DNA of 64,000 bases from Cordilura impudica (GCA_963682025.1 OY821521.1:193717075-193781074), one strand, 5' to 3'; shown: positions 1 to 12,469, numbered from the stretch's first letter. Made by a program: numbers and translations. The notes: a model not told the origin generated them from the letters alone.

Positions 1-645
1 AAATCTTTTGCTGCTAGCCAACGATAATAATTCTAATGAAAGAAAATTCGAATTCTTCTGTTATTTAAAAAAAAACGAAACATTGAGGTTAATACTTTAG
101 GCGTAAGCTCAACTCACTTTTGGTTAATTTTTCGGGTAATTTAATTTATTTTAATCTACACTCAATTATGTAGCGGAAGGTAGATCTAACTAACCCAAAA
201 TTCCTTTGAAAATAAAAAGGATTAATTCTTTGAATATCATAAATAAAATTTATGATAAAGTAATAAAAAAAATTATAAAAAAATGATTGAGGTTAACTTA
301 CGTTTTCCGCAAAAAAAAAATTTAGTCGCAAACACTTTAGAACAAAACTTGATGAAATAACAGCAAAAGAGGCCGGTTTTCATCTTGGAAACTGTTGGAA
401 AATTCCGTTTATTCAGCAGTAACTTATACACACACACATAGAAAAACCAATACCTATACAGTCCAACAAACGTCAAACTCTGACATGCACTGCCTTATCC
501 ATCTTTAGTTAAATTTAGGAAAATACATTTTGTAGATATTCACAATAGAGTAAAGTCACTTTAAAAAAAATCAAAAATCAAATTTCATATATTTTTTAAG
601 ATATATTCCAGTATTCAATAGAAGTGCTACAAGCGCCTCTACAAA
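1..645. other. AT-rich spacer, no gene seen
   Basis: Only short chance reading frames occur here, without recognisable domains or codon structure. I see no repeats beyond homopolymer A and T runs. Confidence 0.5.
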
Positions 646-1262
646 GAATAGATACTTTTATAAGAAAATTCACTTTTTGAAGGAAAATTAATTATTTGAA
701 AATAAGGTACTTTTTTAAGATAAGATTTTTTTTTTAAGAAAAGGAATAATTTTAAGAAAACGTGTTTGTTGAAGAAGAGGTATATTTTTTTTTATATAAA
801 AAAGGCATTTTTTAAGAAAAGGTAATTTTCTAAGAAAATATACTTTTTAAGAATTCCTTATTGTTAAGAAAAGGTAACTTTTAAACAAAAGCAAAATTTT
901 TTCAGAAAATTTATTATGTTAAAAACGTGTTTTTTAAGTAAATGGTACCTTTTGAAAAAAGTACTGTTTTATTGAAAAGTATTTGTTTTAAGAAAAGGTA
1001 CTTTTTGAAGAAAGTGTACTTTCATAACAAGCGTGCCTTTTTAAGAAGAGTTATTTTTTTTATCAGAAAAGGTACTTTTTTAAGAAAAGATCGTTTATGA
1101 GAAAATGTGTTTTTAATAAAGGGTTCATTTTAAGAAAAGGCACTTTTTTAAGAAAAGGCAGTTTTTTAAGAAAAGGTACTTTTTTGAGAGAAAATATACT
1201 TGTTTAAGAAAATTTACTTTTTTAAGAAAAGGCATTTTTTAAGAAAATTTACTTTATAAATA
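646..1262. repeat. Degenerate minisatellite, unit near ACTTTTTTAAGAAAAGGT
   Basis: About thirty imperfect copies of an 18-bp unit (TTTTTAAGAAAAGGTACT in another phase) run through this stretch. The array stops where a Jockey-like retrotransposon begins and resumes just after it at 4573. The same unit recurs at 45486-45570, 48710-50285 and, weakly, 52680-52755. Confidence 0.85.
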
Positions 1263-1283
1263 GACCCATTCATATGGTAGGTA

Positions 1284-2372
1284 ACTTCATTTCTCCTTAC
1301 CGGCATGGTTTTGTTAAAGATAGGTCGGTAACAACCAATCTAATGGAATTAAATAGTCATGTTTTTGAAGCTTTTTCTATTGGACATCAAACTGATGTAA
1401 GTTATACTGATTTTAGTAAAGCTTTCGATACTCTTAGTCACGATTAATTACTGCAAAAACTGAATATTTTAGGCTTTCCACCTAAACTTTTAAGTTGGAT
1501 ATTGTCTTACTTGAAGGACCGAACACAGCGCGTTATGTTTAATAATCAAATATTGAAGAAAATTTTAGTAACATCTGGGGTGCTCCAAGGAAGTCGTGTT
1601 GGATCTGTCTGTTTTATATCTAAATGATCTTCCTTCTATTGCTAAGTTTTCTAAAGTTCTTATGTACGCAGATGAAGTAAAATTGTTTTTATCCTTTGAA
1701 AGTGTTTCTGATTGTAATTTCTTGCAAATAGACCTTGACAAACTTGCTGAATTGTGTGCTATTAATGAAACGTCTCTTTAGTGTAAAAAACTTTCGTTTT
1801 ATAGGTCGAAAACGATACATTGTGATTACTGTATTGGAGCTTATAGACTAGAAAATGTTTTGTCATTTATTGATTTAGGTGTTCTACTTGATCAAAGCTT
1901 AAATTTTAATTTATATGTCAATTATTGTGTCAATAAAGCTAAATCGTTACTGGGTTTCATCAGAAGTTGGTCCGGCGAGTTTGTGAATACTTATGTCACT
2001 AAGAATCTATTTATTAGTCCTGTTAGGCCATTTTTAGAATATGCATCTGTAGTGTGGTCTCGTAGTTATGGTTGTTATATTGATTACATAGAATCTGTGC
2101 AGAAACAATTCCTATTATTTGCATTACGTGGTTTAGGTTGGAACGTCAACGAAAATCATTCCCCACTTTGGATGAGAAAGTTAATGTTGAGAGTAAATTT
2201 CATGGTAAAATTAATTAATGGTGGCATTGACTCATGTGTTTTGATTGGGAAAATTAACTTTAATATTTCGTTGTTTTGTAGATATAAATACGTTGAGTTC
2301 AATCCTTTTCGTTGTGTATGTACTCAACTTAAATTTATTATATATTTTCCGTTTCTGATACCATTTATATAA
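1284..2372 (+). pseudogene. Reverse transcriptase remnant (Jockey clade)
   Basis: This is the remains of an ORF2 that copied element RNA at a nicked target. The readable order is HGFVKDRSVTTNL, then TDFSKAFDTLSHD, then YLKDRTQRV, then SGVLQGSRVG, then YLNDLPS and LMYADEVKLF, and finally a thumb region with FIDLGVLLDQSLNF and VRPFLEYASVVW. The catalytic YADD box is YADE, so the second aspartate is lost. At least one stop (near 1445) and frameshifts around 1600 and 1785-1860 break the frame. The APE endonuclease and N-terminal RT half are missing. The block from FIDLGVLLD through the tyrosine-rich C-terminal part closely parallels the minus-strand copy at 61153-61917, which supports one family. 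No function is expected. Confidence 0.85.
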
Positions 2373-2403
2373 TTATACGGTTAATTTTTCGTGATGCTTA
2401 GAC

Positions 2404-3790
2404 ATGTTGCCAACTGCTTTTAGTATCTGTAGTGTTGCATCGGAATTTTCGTTAGTGTATGAGAACTTTCCGACTGCCTCCAGATATGTGTTAGGGAATC
2501 TGTTAAGGAACACCGTTCCTGTCTCTGCTCTTGTTTATGTTTCCTGTTATTTGTTCCTGTTCCATAATACCATAAAAATTCGATGTTTCAACAATTTACT
2601 ACCATTCCTTCATCCATTTGTATTTGTTCCTGTTTTATAATATCATAAAATTTTATGCTTCGATAATATCTTCCAGTTTCCTGGCATCCATTTTCTCACG
2701 ACTGGAAAAACCTGCCCAGTACCTGCTGTTTTATGATTCCTGTATTGTTCCCGGTTTGCTGTCCCGCTGTTTTCACCATAATTGTTTCCTGTTTCATAAT
2801 ATCTTAAAATTTTATGTTTCAACAACAATTTGTTCCCGTTTCTTTTCATCCATTTTTTCTCGTTTGAAAAACCGGTTCTGTACCTGCTTTTTTTGATTCC
2901 TGTATTGTTCCCGGTTTGCTGTATTGTTTCCTGTTTACTATATTTGTTCCTGTTTATCCAGCCGTGATCCTGTTTTTATTCCGGTTTCCTGTGTTGTTGC
3001 TGTTCGAGCAGCTGTTTTCACCATAATAGTTCCTGTTTCATTATATCATAATATTTATTTTTTCAACAACAATTTATTCTCGCTCCTGTCATCCATTTTT
3101 TACTCGTCTGGAAAAACTGCTTCAGTTCCTGTTATTTTATGATAAATGTTTTTTTTTTCCCGATTTGCTGCTAGTTGCAGTTTCATGTATTGTTTCCTGT
3201 ATATCCAGCAGTGTTTATCATAATTGGTCCTGCTTCATAATTTCATTAAAATTTTATGTATCAAATGACAAATTTGTTCCCGTTTTGAAGAAATCGTTCC
3301 AGTTCTTGCTCCTGTTTTATGTTTCCTGTATTGATCCGGTCGCCTGTATTGTTCCTGTATATCCAGATGTTTTCACAATAATTGTTCCTGTTTCATAATA
3401 TAATAAAAATTAATTGTTTCAACAACAATTTTTTCCCGTTTCTTTCGTTTGGAAAACGGTTGCTGTTCCTGCTCCTATTTTATAAAGCACATATTATTTC
3501 CGGCTTGCTGTATTGTTCCTGTTTCCTTTATTCCACCTGTTTATCCAGCAGTTTTCAGCGTAATTGTTCCTGTTTCATAATTTTATAAAATTTTATTATC
3601 AAATAACAAATTTGTTCTGGTTTTTGCACCCTTTTGTTTATTTTTTGAAAAACCATTTCAGTTCCTTGTCACATTTGATGTTTCCTATATTGTTCCGGTT
3701 TCCTATACTATTCCAGTTGTTACAGCATTTTTTTTCTCACTATAATTATTCCACTTCCATAATTTCTTAAAATTTTATGTTTTAAAAACA
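2404..3790. repeat. TTCCTGT-rich degenerate tandem repeat in the retroelement 3' region
   Basis: A unit of roughly 155-245 bp recurs five to six times. Each contains a CAACAACAATTTGTTCCCG-like segment (near 2589, 2819, 3064, 3262, 3419 and 3599), a CATCCATTTT segment, and ATTGTTCCTGTTTCATAAT. The period is irregular, so copies have gained or lost internal blocks. Short frames here are by-products of the repeat. Confidence 0.75.
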
Positions 3791-4352
3791 ACTAGAGGAC
3801 CCCTGCTGCTCCGCAGCATTATAATATATTATATTAATTTTTATAATATAATACCAAAATTTGCCAAGAGAAGTTAACGTACAGTAATGCCAAAATATGC
3901 CAAGAGAAGTTAACGTACAGTAAAAGTAGAGTTGATTGTCCACGCATAACTTTCCTCAAACCCAACGAATTTGCCAAGAGAAGTTAACATACAGTAATGC
4001 CAAAATATGCCAAGATAAGTTAACGTACAGTAAAAGTAAATTTGATTCTCCACGCATAACTTTCCTCAAACCCAACGAAGCAGTTAATAGCTCAAAAGAA
4101 GGAGCTTGATCCACTTAGTGTTCTGGGACCTATGTCAACAGCCTACGTTAATTAGAACTCTAGTTATAGAGGTCTGAGAGAAGAAAAATATTGAAAAAAA
4201 TCTTGAATGCAAAGTTTATTCATAATTTCTTTTAATATATAAGATAATATTAATATATAAGATTCCTGTACTATTCCAGTTGTTCCAGCATTTTCTTTCG
4301 CACTATAATTATTCCACTTCCATAATTTCATAAAATTTTATGTTTTAAAAAC
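3701..4352. repeat. 90-bp direct repeat flanking a 472-bp insert
   Basis: The segment at 3701-3790 (CTATTCCAGTTGTT... to TTTTAAAAACAA) recurs at 4263-4352 with few differences. The intervening stretch is unlike the surrounding TTCCTGT repeats and contains the 110-bp tandem pair. Confidence 0.7.
3860..4079. repeat. Two tandem copies of a 110-bp unit
   Basis: Copy one is 3860-3969 and copy two 3970-4079, with only a few mismatches. Each unit itself contains two copies, 36 bp apart, of TGCCAAGAGAAGTTAACGTA. Confidence 0.85.
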
Positions 4353-4572
4353 AATTTGCTTATATTCTTGTATCTTCATATTTTTATTCTTATTATTAAT
4401 ATTTCATTGTTATTATTATTAGTTTTATATTCCTGTTTTATCTTCTAATTGTTATCAAAATTGTATCCTGTATATTTCTATCCACCTGATGTCATTTGTA
4501 CTGTAGGTAATGTAAATAAATAAATAAATATATAAATAAATAAATATATAAATAAATAAATAAATAAAGAAA

Positions 4573-5085
4573 GAAAAGGCATTATTTAAAGAATCGTACT
4601 TTTTTAAGAAAAGTCACTTTTCTAAGAAAATGTATTCTTTCAAAAAGGGTATTTTTTGTGAAAATGTTTTTTTTTTAAGAAAGGGTACATTTTTAGAAGA
4701 AGTACTTTTATATGAAAACGTATTTCTTTAAGAAAAGGCACTTTTTAAGAAAAGGTACTTTTTAAAGAAATTGTACTTTTTTAAGAAAAGGTACTTTTTA
4801 AAGAAATTGCACTTTTTAAAGAAAAAGTGTTATTGTAAAAAAGGTAATTTTTGCGGAAGAGGTACTTGTTAAAGGAATTGTACTTTTTAAGAAAATTTTT
4901 TATTTTAAGAGAACGTACTTTTTTAAGTAAATTGCACATCTGTTAGAAAAGGTACTTTTTTAAAGAAATGTAAGGAAAGGTATTTTTTTTAAGAAAAGGA
5001 ACTTTTTGAAGAAAAGACACTTTTATAAGAAATGAAGCTGAACTCCTTTAAGAAAAGGTATTTTTTAAGAAAAGGTACTTAATTA
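4573..5085. repeat. Continuation of the 18-bp minisatellite
   Basis: Degenerate copies of ACTTTTTTAAGAAAAGGT resume directly after the retrotransposon tail and fade out near 5085. With 646-1262 this suggests one array split by the insertion. Confidence 0.8.
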
Positions 5086-5735
5086 ACTCTTCTGTTTGTG
5101 AGAAGGGGACCTTTTTGATTTTCAAACTCACACAACTCCTTAATATTGTTTGGGTTGAGTATCCGAACTGTACATTTATTCCAAGAAAGAAGTATGCTGA
5201 ATCGATTAAAGTTGGCTTTGAAACGATATGAACAACAGTTTATATTTTATTGAGGCTTAATAACGTTTGGTACGTTGATTAGTGAAAACGTCTCTACGGA
5301 CCTTGTAGATACTATTATTAGAAGAAATCGCTAATGAGTTTTGTTGAATTGTATATTTTTTTTTTTTTTATTATTACTTTAATTTATTTTTTCAACTGAA
5401 TTCACGCTCATCACCGAAGGTATGACACATGTTATTATACGGGCAACCAATCGAAAAACCAGGGAAGTAACACATGTATGGAATTCGGCAAATCCTACGA
5501 AGAAATAGGAGTGGAAAACAATCACTCTAAAAGAGTTCGATACTAAGGACCTGTGGCGCAAATGTAGCACTGTGGGCCGCCAGGGTAAAAAAAGTATATC
5601 TCTTTGGGTATATCCAATGAAATTTTTTTAGAAAGAAGTTAATTGTTTGCATAAAAACGACATCATTATTTTTATAAAAAAAACAATAATAAGAAAAGAC
5701 TTCATTGCTTTGATAAAAAACAATAAATTAGAACT
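5086..5735. other. Spacer, no gene seen
   Basis: AT-rich DNA with only short frames and a T run near 5355. Nothing recognisable. Confidence 0.5.
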
Positions 5736-7407
5736 TATAATAAACAAGTAAAAAAATTATAGTCGAGGTAGACCGACTGTACGGTATTCTATACCATGTA
5801 TTTAGAGACCCAATCTCTTAGCTCCAAGATAATTAGATATAGAAAATACACATAAATCAAATTTGAGTGGCATTGTTATTAATTCTTTTGCCTTCGGATA
5901 TTAATGGTATATTTATATGTGGACAAGGTCGAAAAATGGACCGATTTTGATCATATTTGGTAAGGTCACTTATTGCGTACAAAAACATATACAAACCAAA
6001 TTTGAGGAAAAGCTGTGCAATATTTTTGGGTTTTGATAGATTTAAGTGAATATCAGGAGTCAGCTTCATATGGGGGTCATGACTAAGAATTGTCCTATAG
6101 AATTTATTTTTGGACTACTGATAAACGGATGTAATAAACATACACAAATCGGATTTGACCGATATTTATATGATAATTTGGATATTATGGCCATTTAAAT
6201 TGATCACATAAGGGTTATTTGAATGGAGACTAGGTCTGACATGAACCGATGTTCACCAGTTTCATCACCCCTGTTCTTGAAACCACTATCACAAAAACAA
6301 AACTCGTAAATGAAAAAAATTCTTAAATCTAGGAGTTTTTGCTCTTCTCTAATTTCCATAAGAATATTTTTTCTCGTTTTAATTCACATAGAAAAGGCTT
6401 ATCAAAACAAATGCCCCTTTTTTTCTACTAAGCAGGTCTTAAGAGATAAAAAAAATAATTGATATTTAAACTCTAACATGCTTTTTATTGAACCTTGTCA
6501 TTATTTTAAAAAATTAGACATTAATTTTATGAAAAAAAAAACGATTTTAAAAACCGTCTACATTTTGCGCTGATTTAAAAAAAAAAACTCGTAATTAGTG
6601 GTCGATGTTAATAAAACACACTTTTTGCGATGATGCTGTTCTATAACTATAATAAAAACTTTTTATTTACACAATCTATTTTCCATTATAATTTTTTCAA
6701 TTATAATATAGATTCTTTATGCAGTAATTATTGCAAATAAAGGAATTAAAAAAAAATTTTTTCATCAAATCACATATTTTTATTTTTTTGCATATGTTCG
6801 TAACAGTAGCGATGCCAGCCAAATCCAATTTATTTGAATATCGAAATTTATTTTGGTGCTGCCTAACTTTTTAAAACTAGAAAATTCATTTTAAATTGAA
6901 TGAAATTGAAGAACAAAAACAATTAAATGAGCAAATAAGTTGTTATTTGAAAAGAAAGTATTTTTCTTTATACTTTTTCTATAAACTTAAGAAAAACATG
7001 CACAAAATACTTAAAAGTTTTTTGTGAAACTGAATAAAGAACCATATGGCACCTCGGTTTCTAGATAACATATGTTATTAACTCAAACATATGGTTCTTA
7101 AATCAAACATATGTTTCCATTAAATAAATAAAAAAAATTGGTTTCAAGAAACCCAAAATTTCAATTTCACGTGATGTTAAATTCACTCTTATTCAAATAA
7201 CAACTTTTCAAGAACAGGGCTGTATATATCAAATTTCATCAAAATGTATTCATATTTGAGACCTTTAGTTTGATTATAAGGCTTCCATTGACACACAGGC
7301 GGACGGACGGACATCGCTAAACCGATCGCTCAAATATATTTGGTAATTATAAAAATCAGCACAAACTTAATATAGCCTGACTACATAGTGGTATAGGGTA
7401 TAAAAAT
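5736..7407 (-). mobile_element. DINE-1/INE-1-like element, interrupted by a DNA transposon
   Basis: Parts at 5736-6265 and 7223-7407 match the better copies at 43872-44667 and 51373-52136: a degenerate hairpin end (near 5760-5785), internal tracts such as AAATGGACCGATTTTGATCA, a GGACGGACGGACATCGCTAA microsatellite near 7302, and a CATAGTGGTATAGGGTATA terminus. The family resembles DINE-1 (non-autonomous Helentron) in having a GTCY microsatellite, a TATACCC-type end and a hairpin near the other end. That assignment is inference from layout. Confidence 0.6.
6266..7222. mobile_element. 957-bp non-autonomous DNA transposon, copy 1
   Basis: The ends are inverted: CACCCCTGTTCTTGAAAC on the left, and the right end reads CAGCCCTGTTCTTGAAAA on the opposite strand. 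It interrupts a DINE-like element. A second copy of almost equal length lies in reverse orientation at 55033-55996 and matches along its whole length. No transposase frame remains. I could not fix a target-site duplication; flanks allow at most 2-3 bp (AT/TAT), so the superfamily is open. Confidence 0.75.
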
Positions 7408-8751
7408 ATAAAAGTCATAAACTTTTGCATGAGAACATGTAATGAACAAAATGTGTAGTGATGAAAACATGACTACAATGATGGTAGTTTTTGGTAGGTA
7501 AAGGTTCACATTTAATTATTATATATTTTGGAGAGCTAGGAAAGACTAACGGGAGCCTTCTTACTGCTAGCTAACAGTCTGGTGGGGGGGTTCGTGTCTT
7601 CCTTATTTCCCATACTTACATACCTGTTGTTATTTTTTTTTTAACATAATACTAAAGACTCCCTTGCCTCTTATTTAAAAAAAAATTTCGAATAACTACT
7701 GCAAATTACAAGATACATTAAACCAGGGGATGAAAACGTATAAAAAGAAAATAAATTATCTAACATCATAGAAATGAAAAGGCTTTATTTGGAACATCCG
7801 AGATGTAAATTGGAGTCCATGCCTCTTTACCCTCCCTACCATTTGTCTTAGCATCGGCTATTTTTGCTAAGACCCAATAAAAAATTAGACACTTATCCTT
7901 CTATCACCTCACATCACGTAAGAAAATTGAATAAAACTTAGCAAATCATATTAAGATACAAAATTTATTCATTTAAATTTATCAAAAAAAAAATACGAGG
8001 CATGGTGAAATAATAAAAAAAAATTGGGTAAAAACCGAGATAATTTTACCAAAAAATTCATTTAATTTATGAATAAAATCTACAATATGATAACGGGGTT
8101 CTTCCCCAACGAAATTTTAAATAAGAGAAACTAATGATCTTAAATGTACTTATTATGATGTAAGAAAAAAAAAATATATATGTATATAGATAAAGGGAAA
8201 AAGCAAAAACTGGTAATATGGGGGAGCTAGAGATTATAGATTACAAACAACGAATATTATGGAGAGTTTTAATGTCTGGATGCATGATCTGCTTTGCCCA
8301 AAACAGTTGTTGCTTTTTAAATATATGTATCTCTATTTATACTAAATATGCAAATGTAAAAGTCAGCTAAATTAATGTTTCCATCACTCACCAAATAATG
8401 TTGCTAAACATGTTCCCGTTCATTACCTTGATGACGTAGAGGCCTCTCCGAACATATGAGTAGTACTGGGTGTTGAATAGAGAATGATGATTTTATGATG
8501 GGGAACTGAAATATGTAATTTGCATATTTAAAAAAATTTAGAGATTTCTACAGTTATACTATATAGTAACATTACCGTTTGAGTGGATAAAAAAAAATAT
8601 TAATGATCTCTATTCATAAGTAATAATTATAGTTACGGATATTTATGTTTCTTTAACAATTTAGTGTTTAAAAAAAAAAAATTAAATTTTTCTATACTCA
8701 AGATTTTCTCTCTTTGTTGTTTCTGTTCCTTCCTTCCTTTGCGCCAAACCC
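7408..8751. other. Spacer, no gene seen
   Basis: AT-rich with short frames only. A few somewhat GC-richer patches (around 7540-7600 and 7790-7870) have no recognisable coding signal. Confidence 0.5.
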
Positions 8752-9003
8752 TTAAGGATTATCTAGACCAGAAGTGGTCTTGGTTCCCTTTCGGGCCGGA
8801 CCCCTTCTTTTTGCAACTCGACGTCTGGTAGGAGGTGCTTCCCGTTCGTAATTATCGGGTATATTGGGTGGCGACAACTATTCAAGTGGAACCGCAAAAG
8901 CAGCATACCAGATGGCGGGTATGGATATTGCAATTATTTCTTTTCCACGTAATACGGATAGCGTGGTAATGCCAGGATCCCCAATGAGGCGATGTTGAAG
9001 ATC
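8752..9003 (-). pseudogene. Possible decayed coding segment, unknown family
   Basis: This patch is clearly richer in G and C than its surroundings. On the minus strand it reads 84 codons with one internal stop, from DLQHRLIGDPGITTLSVLRG, through KEIIAISIPAIWYAAFAV, a stop, then NYEREAPPTRRRVAKRRG to a terminal TAA at 8752. The basic C-terminal tail and balanced composition look like protein rather than noise. I do not recognise the family; an old transposon ORF or a gene fragment are both possible. Confidence 0.35.
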
Positions 9004-12000
9004 CTAGGGTTTCATTAAGAATACTTAAAAAAAAACTTTGTAGCTTTAATGATTAAAGCCAGAAAAAATTACCTTCACTCCGATCACACAAATTGCGTAA
9101 ATATATAAAAAAAAATGTTTTGTTTCTACTCAGGGATTGCGTTGAAAATTCCGGATGAATTATTTTATGTTACTCGTTAAACTTTTTATTGTTTTAAAGA
9201 ACTTAATTTAGTACTATGGTTATCCTAACCTTTGCGTAAACGTGTTTACTCGATCACTTCCAAAATGAAAAGGAAATTTCCATGACGTACAAAGCATTTC
9301 GTATTGTTACCTACGTCTTGACTTGTGAAGAGAAACGTAGTTGCTTTGAAAACATAGTTGTGTAGCAGAAAAAAATTGACGCTATGTGTCTCTGATACTT
9401 ATTTACGAGAAATGACTTTATGCGAATGGAGAAAAAAAAACTCAGTAATAAACTTGTATCTTGGTATTTCTATAGTGTTATACTTTAATGTACTGACTAT
9501 AATATTATAATATAATAATATGCTGAAAGTGAATTTACTTAGTAAAATGATCAAACCTCATATTTTTTAATATTAAGCGAAGTTGCGAACCATTTATTTA
9601 AATTATCTTTGTTTACACAGCCTCCAGTTACATCTTCTTAAAATTATTGGTTAACAAAGTGAAGAAAAAATAAGAAAATAAATGTATATTGTTTTTTTTT
9701 TTTTTTTTTTAATGGTTCTGATGAGAACAGGTCGTTACAAACACCAAACCCTTTGGAGCTTTCACTATAGTGCCCTAATACTCTCATTTTGAATTACTCA
9801 CCCCCCAGCCAACTACGCTGAAAATGTTGCACAGTATAATAAGTACTGGTCAAAAAAGAAAATCAGTTAACATTAAATCCAAACTGTATTATCGGCAACT
9901 GTATTAAAATTGTTACCGTACCCAACAATTATTATGATATCGTGTTTATGATATTGTGATTTTATGCTTCCACATAAACTCTAATAAAAAAAAAAAAAAA
10001 TAATAAAGACTTAAAAATCATAATCGTTAATGATTACAATATACGAAAATTCGTTGAAAGGAAATATTAAACGAAATAATTATTTAATAAATATTAAATT
10101 AAAATAAATTTAATTTTGCCTTCAATAAGAAAATTAAAAATTTTACAAACAATTTTGTTTTATTAATAATAGATAATTATGAATAAACTGTTGGCTTGAG
10201 ATTAGTATAAAAAAATTCCAAACAAAACGTGACCATAAACAACAAGTCGGCCTTGGAAAATAACGTACAATTTTAACAAAGTAAAAATAGAAATAATAAA
10301 TAAAAAAACAAAAAAATAAAATATAAAGTATATAAATTAGTTTTAATTGCTTGTTTTGGGCTGGCTAGTGACTTCATTAAACATTTCCCACGTGTAATGC
10401 AAAAACAACAACAGCAACAACAACAACACAGCAATATAGACAACATTAAATAAATATAACAGCCCGCTGTTACTAAACTCTAAACAATTATAAGCAACAA
10501 ACGAACAACAACAGCAAACATTTATAAACATAAAGCCACAAAAGTGACTATAATTTTAAACGAGACTCACTCCCCCACCTTGTGAGTGACTGTAAAGGCC
10601 AACTGAGAAAGGCTGGAATTTTGATTACTACTTCTACAAAAGACTGCTGGCTGTTTAAAAAATGAACAAAATTTTAAATAAAGGTTGAAAAAATAAAAAA
10701 AAAACACACATAAAACAAGAACAAGAAATGAAATAAAATTGAGCAAAACTTAACAACCACGAGTACCGTGTAATGTAATAACAACCCTTTTTACTCTGGG
10801 GTACAATCTGGATACACATAAATGCGTAACTGTTGAGTTGGATGGTTGGTTGAATGGTTGGATGGCTGGTTAGTCGGTTTGGTTTGGTTTGGTTTGCCTG
10901 ACTGTGCTTTACTCAGGTTACAAAGTAACACACACACACACACACACATTTGTACATATGTTGATATAGAATATTTATTTAAATAACTCATAACATTTGA
11001 CACTGTTAATAATATTAAAATAATACGAATAAGCCCAGCATGGCGAGCCAGGCAGGTGGCTCGACGTAGGAGGTGCTATAGGATTTTTCCAAAAACAAAT
11101 TACCAAATTTGTATGCTTTCTCCCTAAAGCTTTTTACGCAAATGGTGATTTCCGTTACATAAAACATGATTTTATTTGCAAGATAACAACAACGCAAAAA
11201 AAGCTTTTTAATTCCAAACCGACACTCAAACGTTTTCACACATATACACTCATATGTATGAATGTACGTATGACATGTTTCTTTTATGAATTAAAATACG
11301 TAGTTTTGTTCTGCTGCTTTTGATTTTCGTTAGTTAACACCATAAACATACACACTCGTATATGCACACACTCTCTATCTCTCCCTTTCTCTAAAATATT
11401 CAAAGAAAATTTACATGTCTGAACATGTTAAAGGAAATTATTGTTAATTGCCTTTAACAACTTAATTAACACTGCGATATTTCTTTGAATTTAATTTTTT
11501 ACAAAGCAACAACAACAAATTATTAAACAAATATTTTTTTTTTTTTTTCTAATTAATTCTTGTTATTCATACTTCTTTTAACTTGCTGCTTGATGCTTTA
11601 TCTTATATTTTCCTTTCATCTTACAAAATTTTCTTATCTATTATTAACTCTTGAATTTGCAATTTATTAAAATTTTCATGCTTTCCGTTTTTTGTTTCGC
11701 CCCGGTGTGTGAAAAATTTGATGATTGCAACATCTGTTTGGCTTTATTTTCATCTTGTCTTTATTAAACTTCAATATCATTTAATATAATATTGTAAATG
11801 CTGTTGATGTTGTTGCTTTTATTTTTTCTTTTTTTGTTTAATTGTTATTTCAGTCAGCACTTGTTTGATTTTCCTTGAAATGTTCAACAATTAATTGTTT
11901 TTGTTTTCAAAAGAGATTTAAACCAATTATCATAGACTGTCTTATTATTAGAGTAGAGGGGGACTTTTTTTTTATAGAGATTAAAATTTTCCTTAGATCC

Positions 12001-12448
12001 TTAAATAGATGGTGTTAAGTTGTTGTATATGAAATTAAAATAATTATTTATCTAATTTCAAAAAAGTAATAATAAATTGCTGCTTTTATTAAAAAGTATT
12101 ATCATGATTAATATTGTCACGCTTATCCGGAAATAACTAATTGGACGAGTTTGGTCTCTGGTTTCTTAATCTATAAGCAAAAAAAAAAGTTATTCAATTA
12201 AGTTTTGAATAAATTCGTTTAAAAAACTTAATTATATTACTCGCTGAATTTCAAAGTGATATAAATATAATAACTTCCTGGCAAATAATTATAAGCTGGA
12301 GTACGCATTCGGAAGTGAAAAAAGGGTGAAATTATCACAACAAAATTTTAAATGGATTATTTAATTTTTTTATAAAAATTTTGTATTTAAAGAATTTCTT
12401 AATTTTTTTCTGAATTTGATGGAATTTTTAACCCACTGGGTTAATACT
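9004..12448. other. Long spacer with simple repeats
   Basis: No gene is supported. It contains a T run at 9690-9711, an A run near 9987-10001, CAA-type repeats near 10405-10428 and 10505-10515, GGTTTGGTTTGGTTTGG at 10877-10898, a CA run at 10929-10948 and a T run near 11527-11548. A perfect 7-bp stem (CGAGCCA, six-base loop, TGGCTCG) is at 11044-11063. It could be intron or intergenic DNA. Confidence 0.5.
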
Positions 12449-12469
12449 TTTGAAAATACTTTTTGTATA

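Larger units (their letters stand above)
1263..4572 (+). mobile_element. Decayed Jockey-like non-LTR retrotransposon, 5' truncated
   Basis: The element starts inside the reverse transcriptase domain and ends at 4505-4572 in a TAAA-rich tail, as expected for the 3' end of a Jockey-group element. Between the coding remnant and the tail lies a 3' region filled with TTCCTGT-rich tandem repeats. Both ends abut the same 18-bp minisatellite. A relative from the same clade is on the minus strand at 61040-61905. Confidence 0.75.

Noticed and set aside
2404..3770. Series of hydrophobic Phe/Ser/Val-rich frames
   Set aside because: Products of TTCCTGT-rich tandem repeats, not membrane proteins.
11044..11063. 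7-bp perfect stem as a possible terminator or small RNA
   Set aside because: Too short and without context; mentioned only within the spacer entry.
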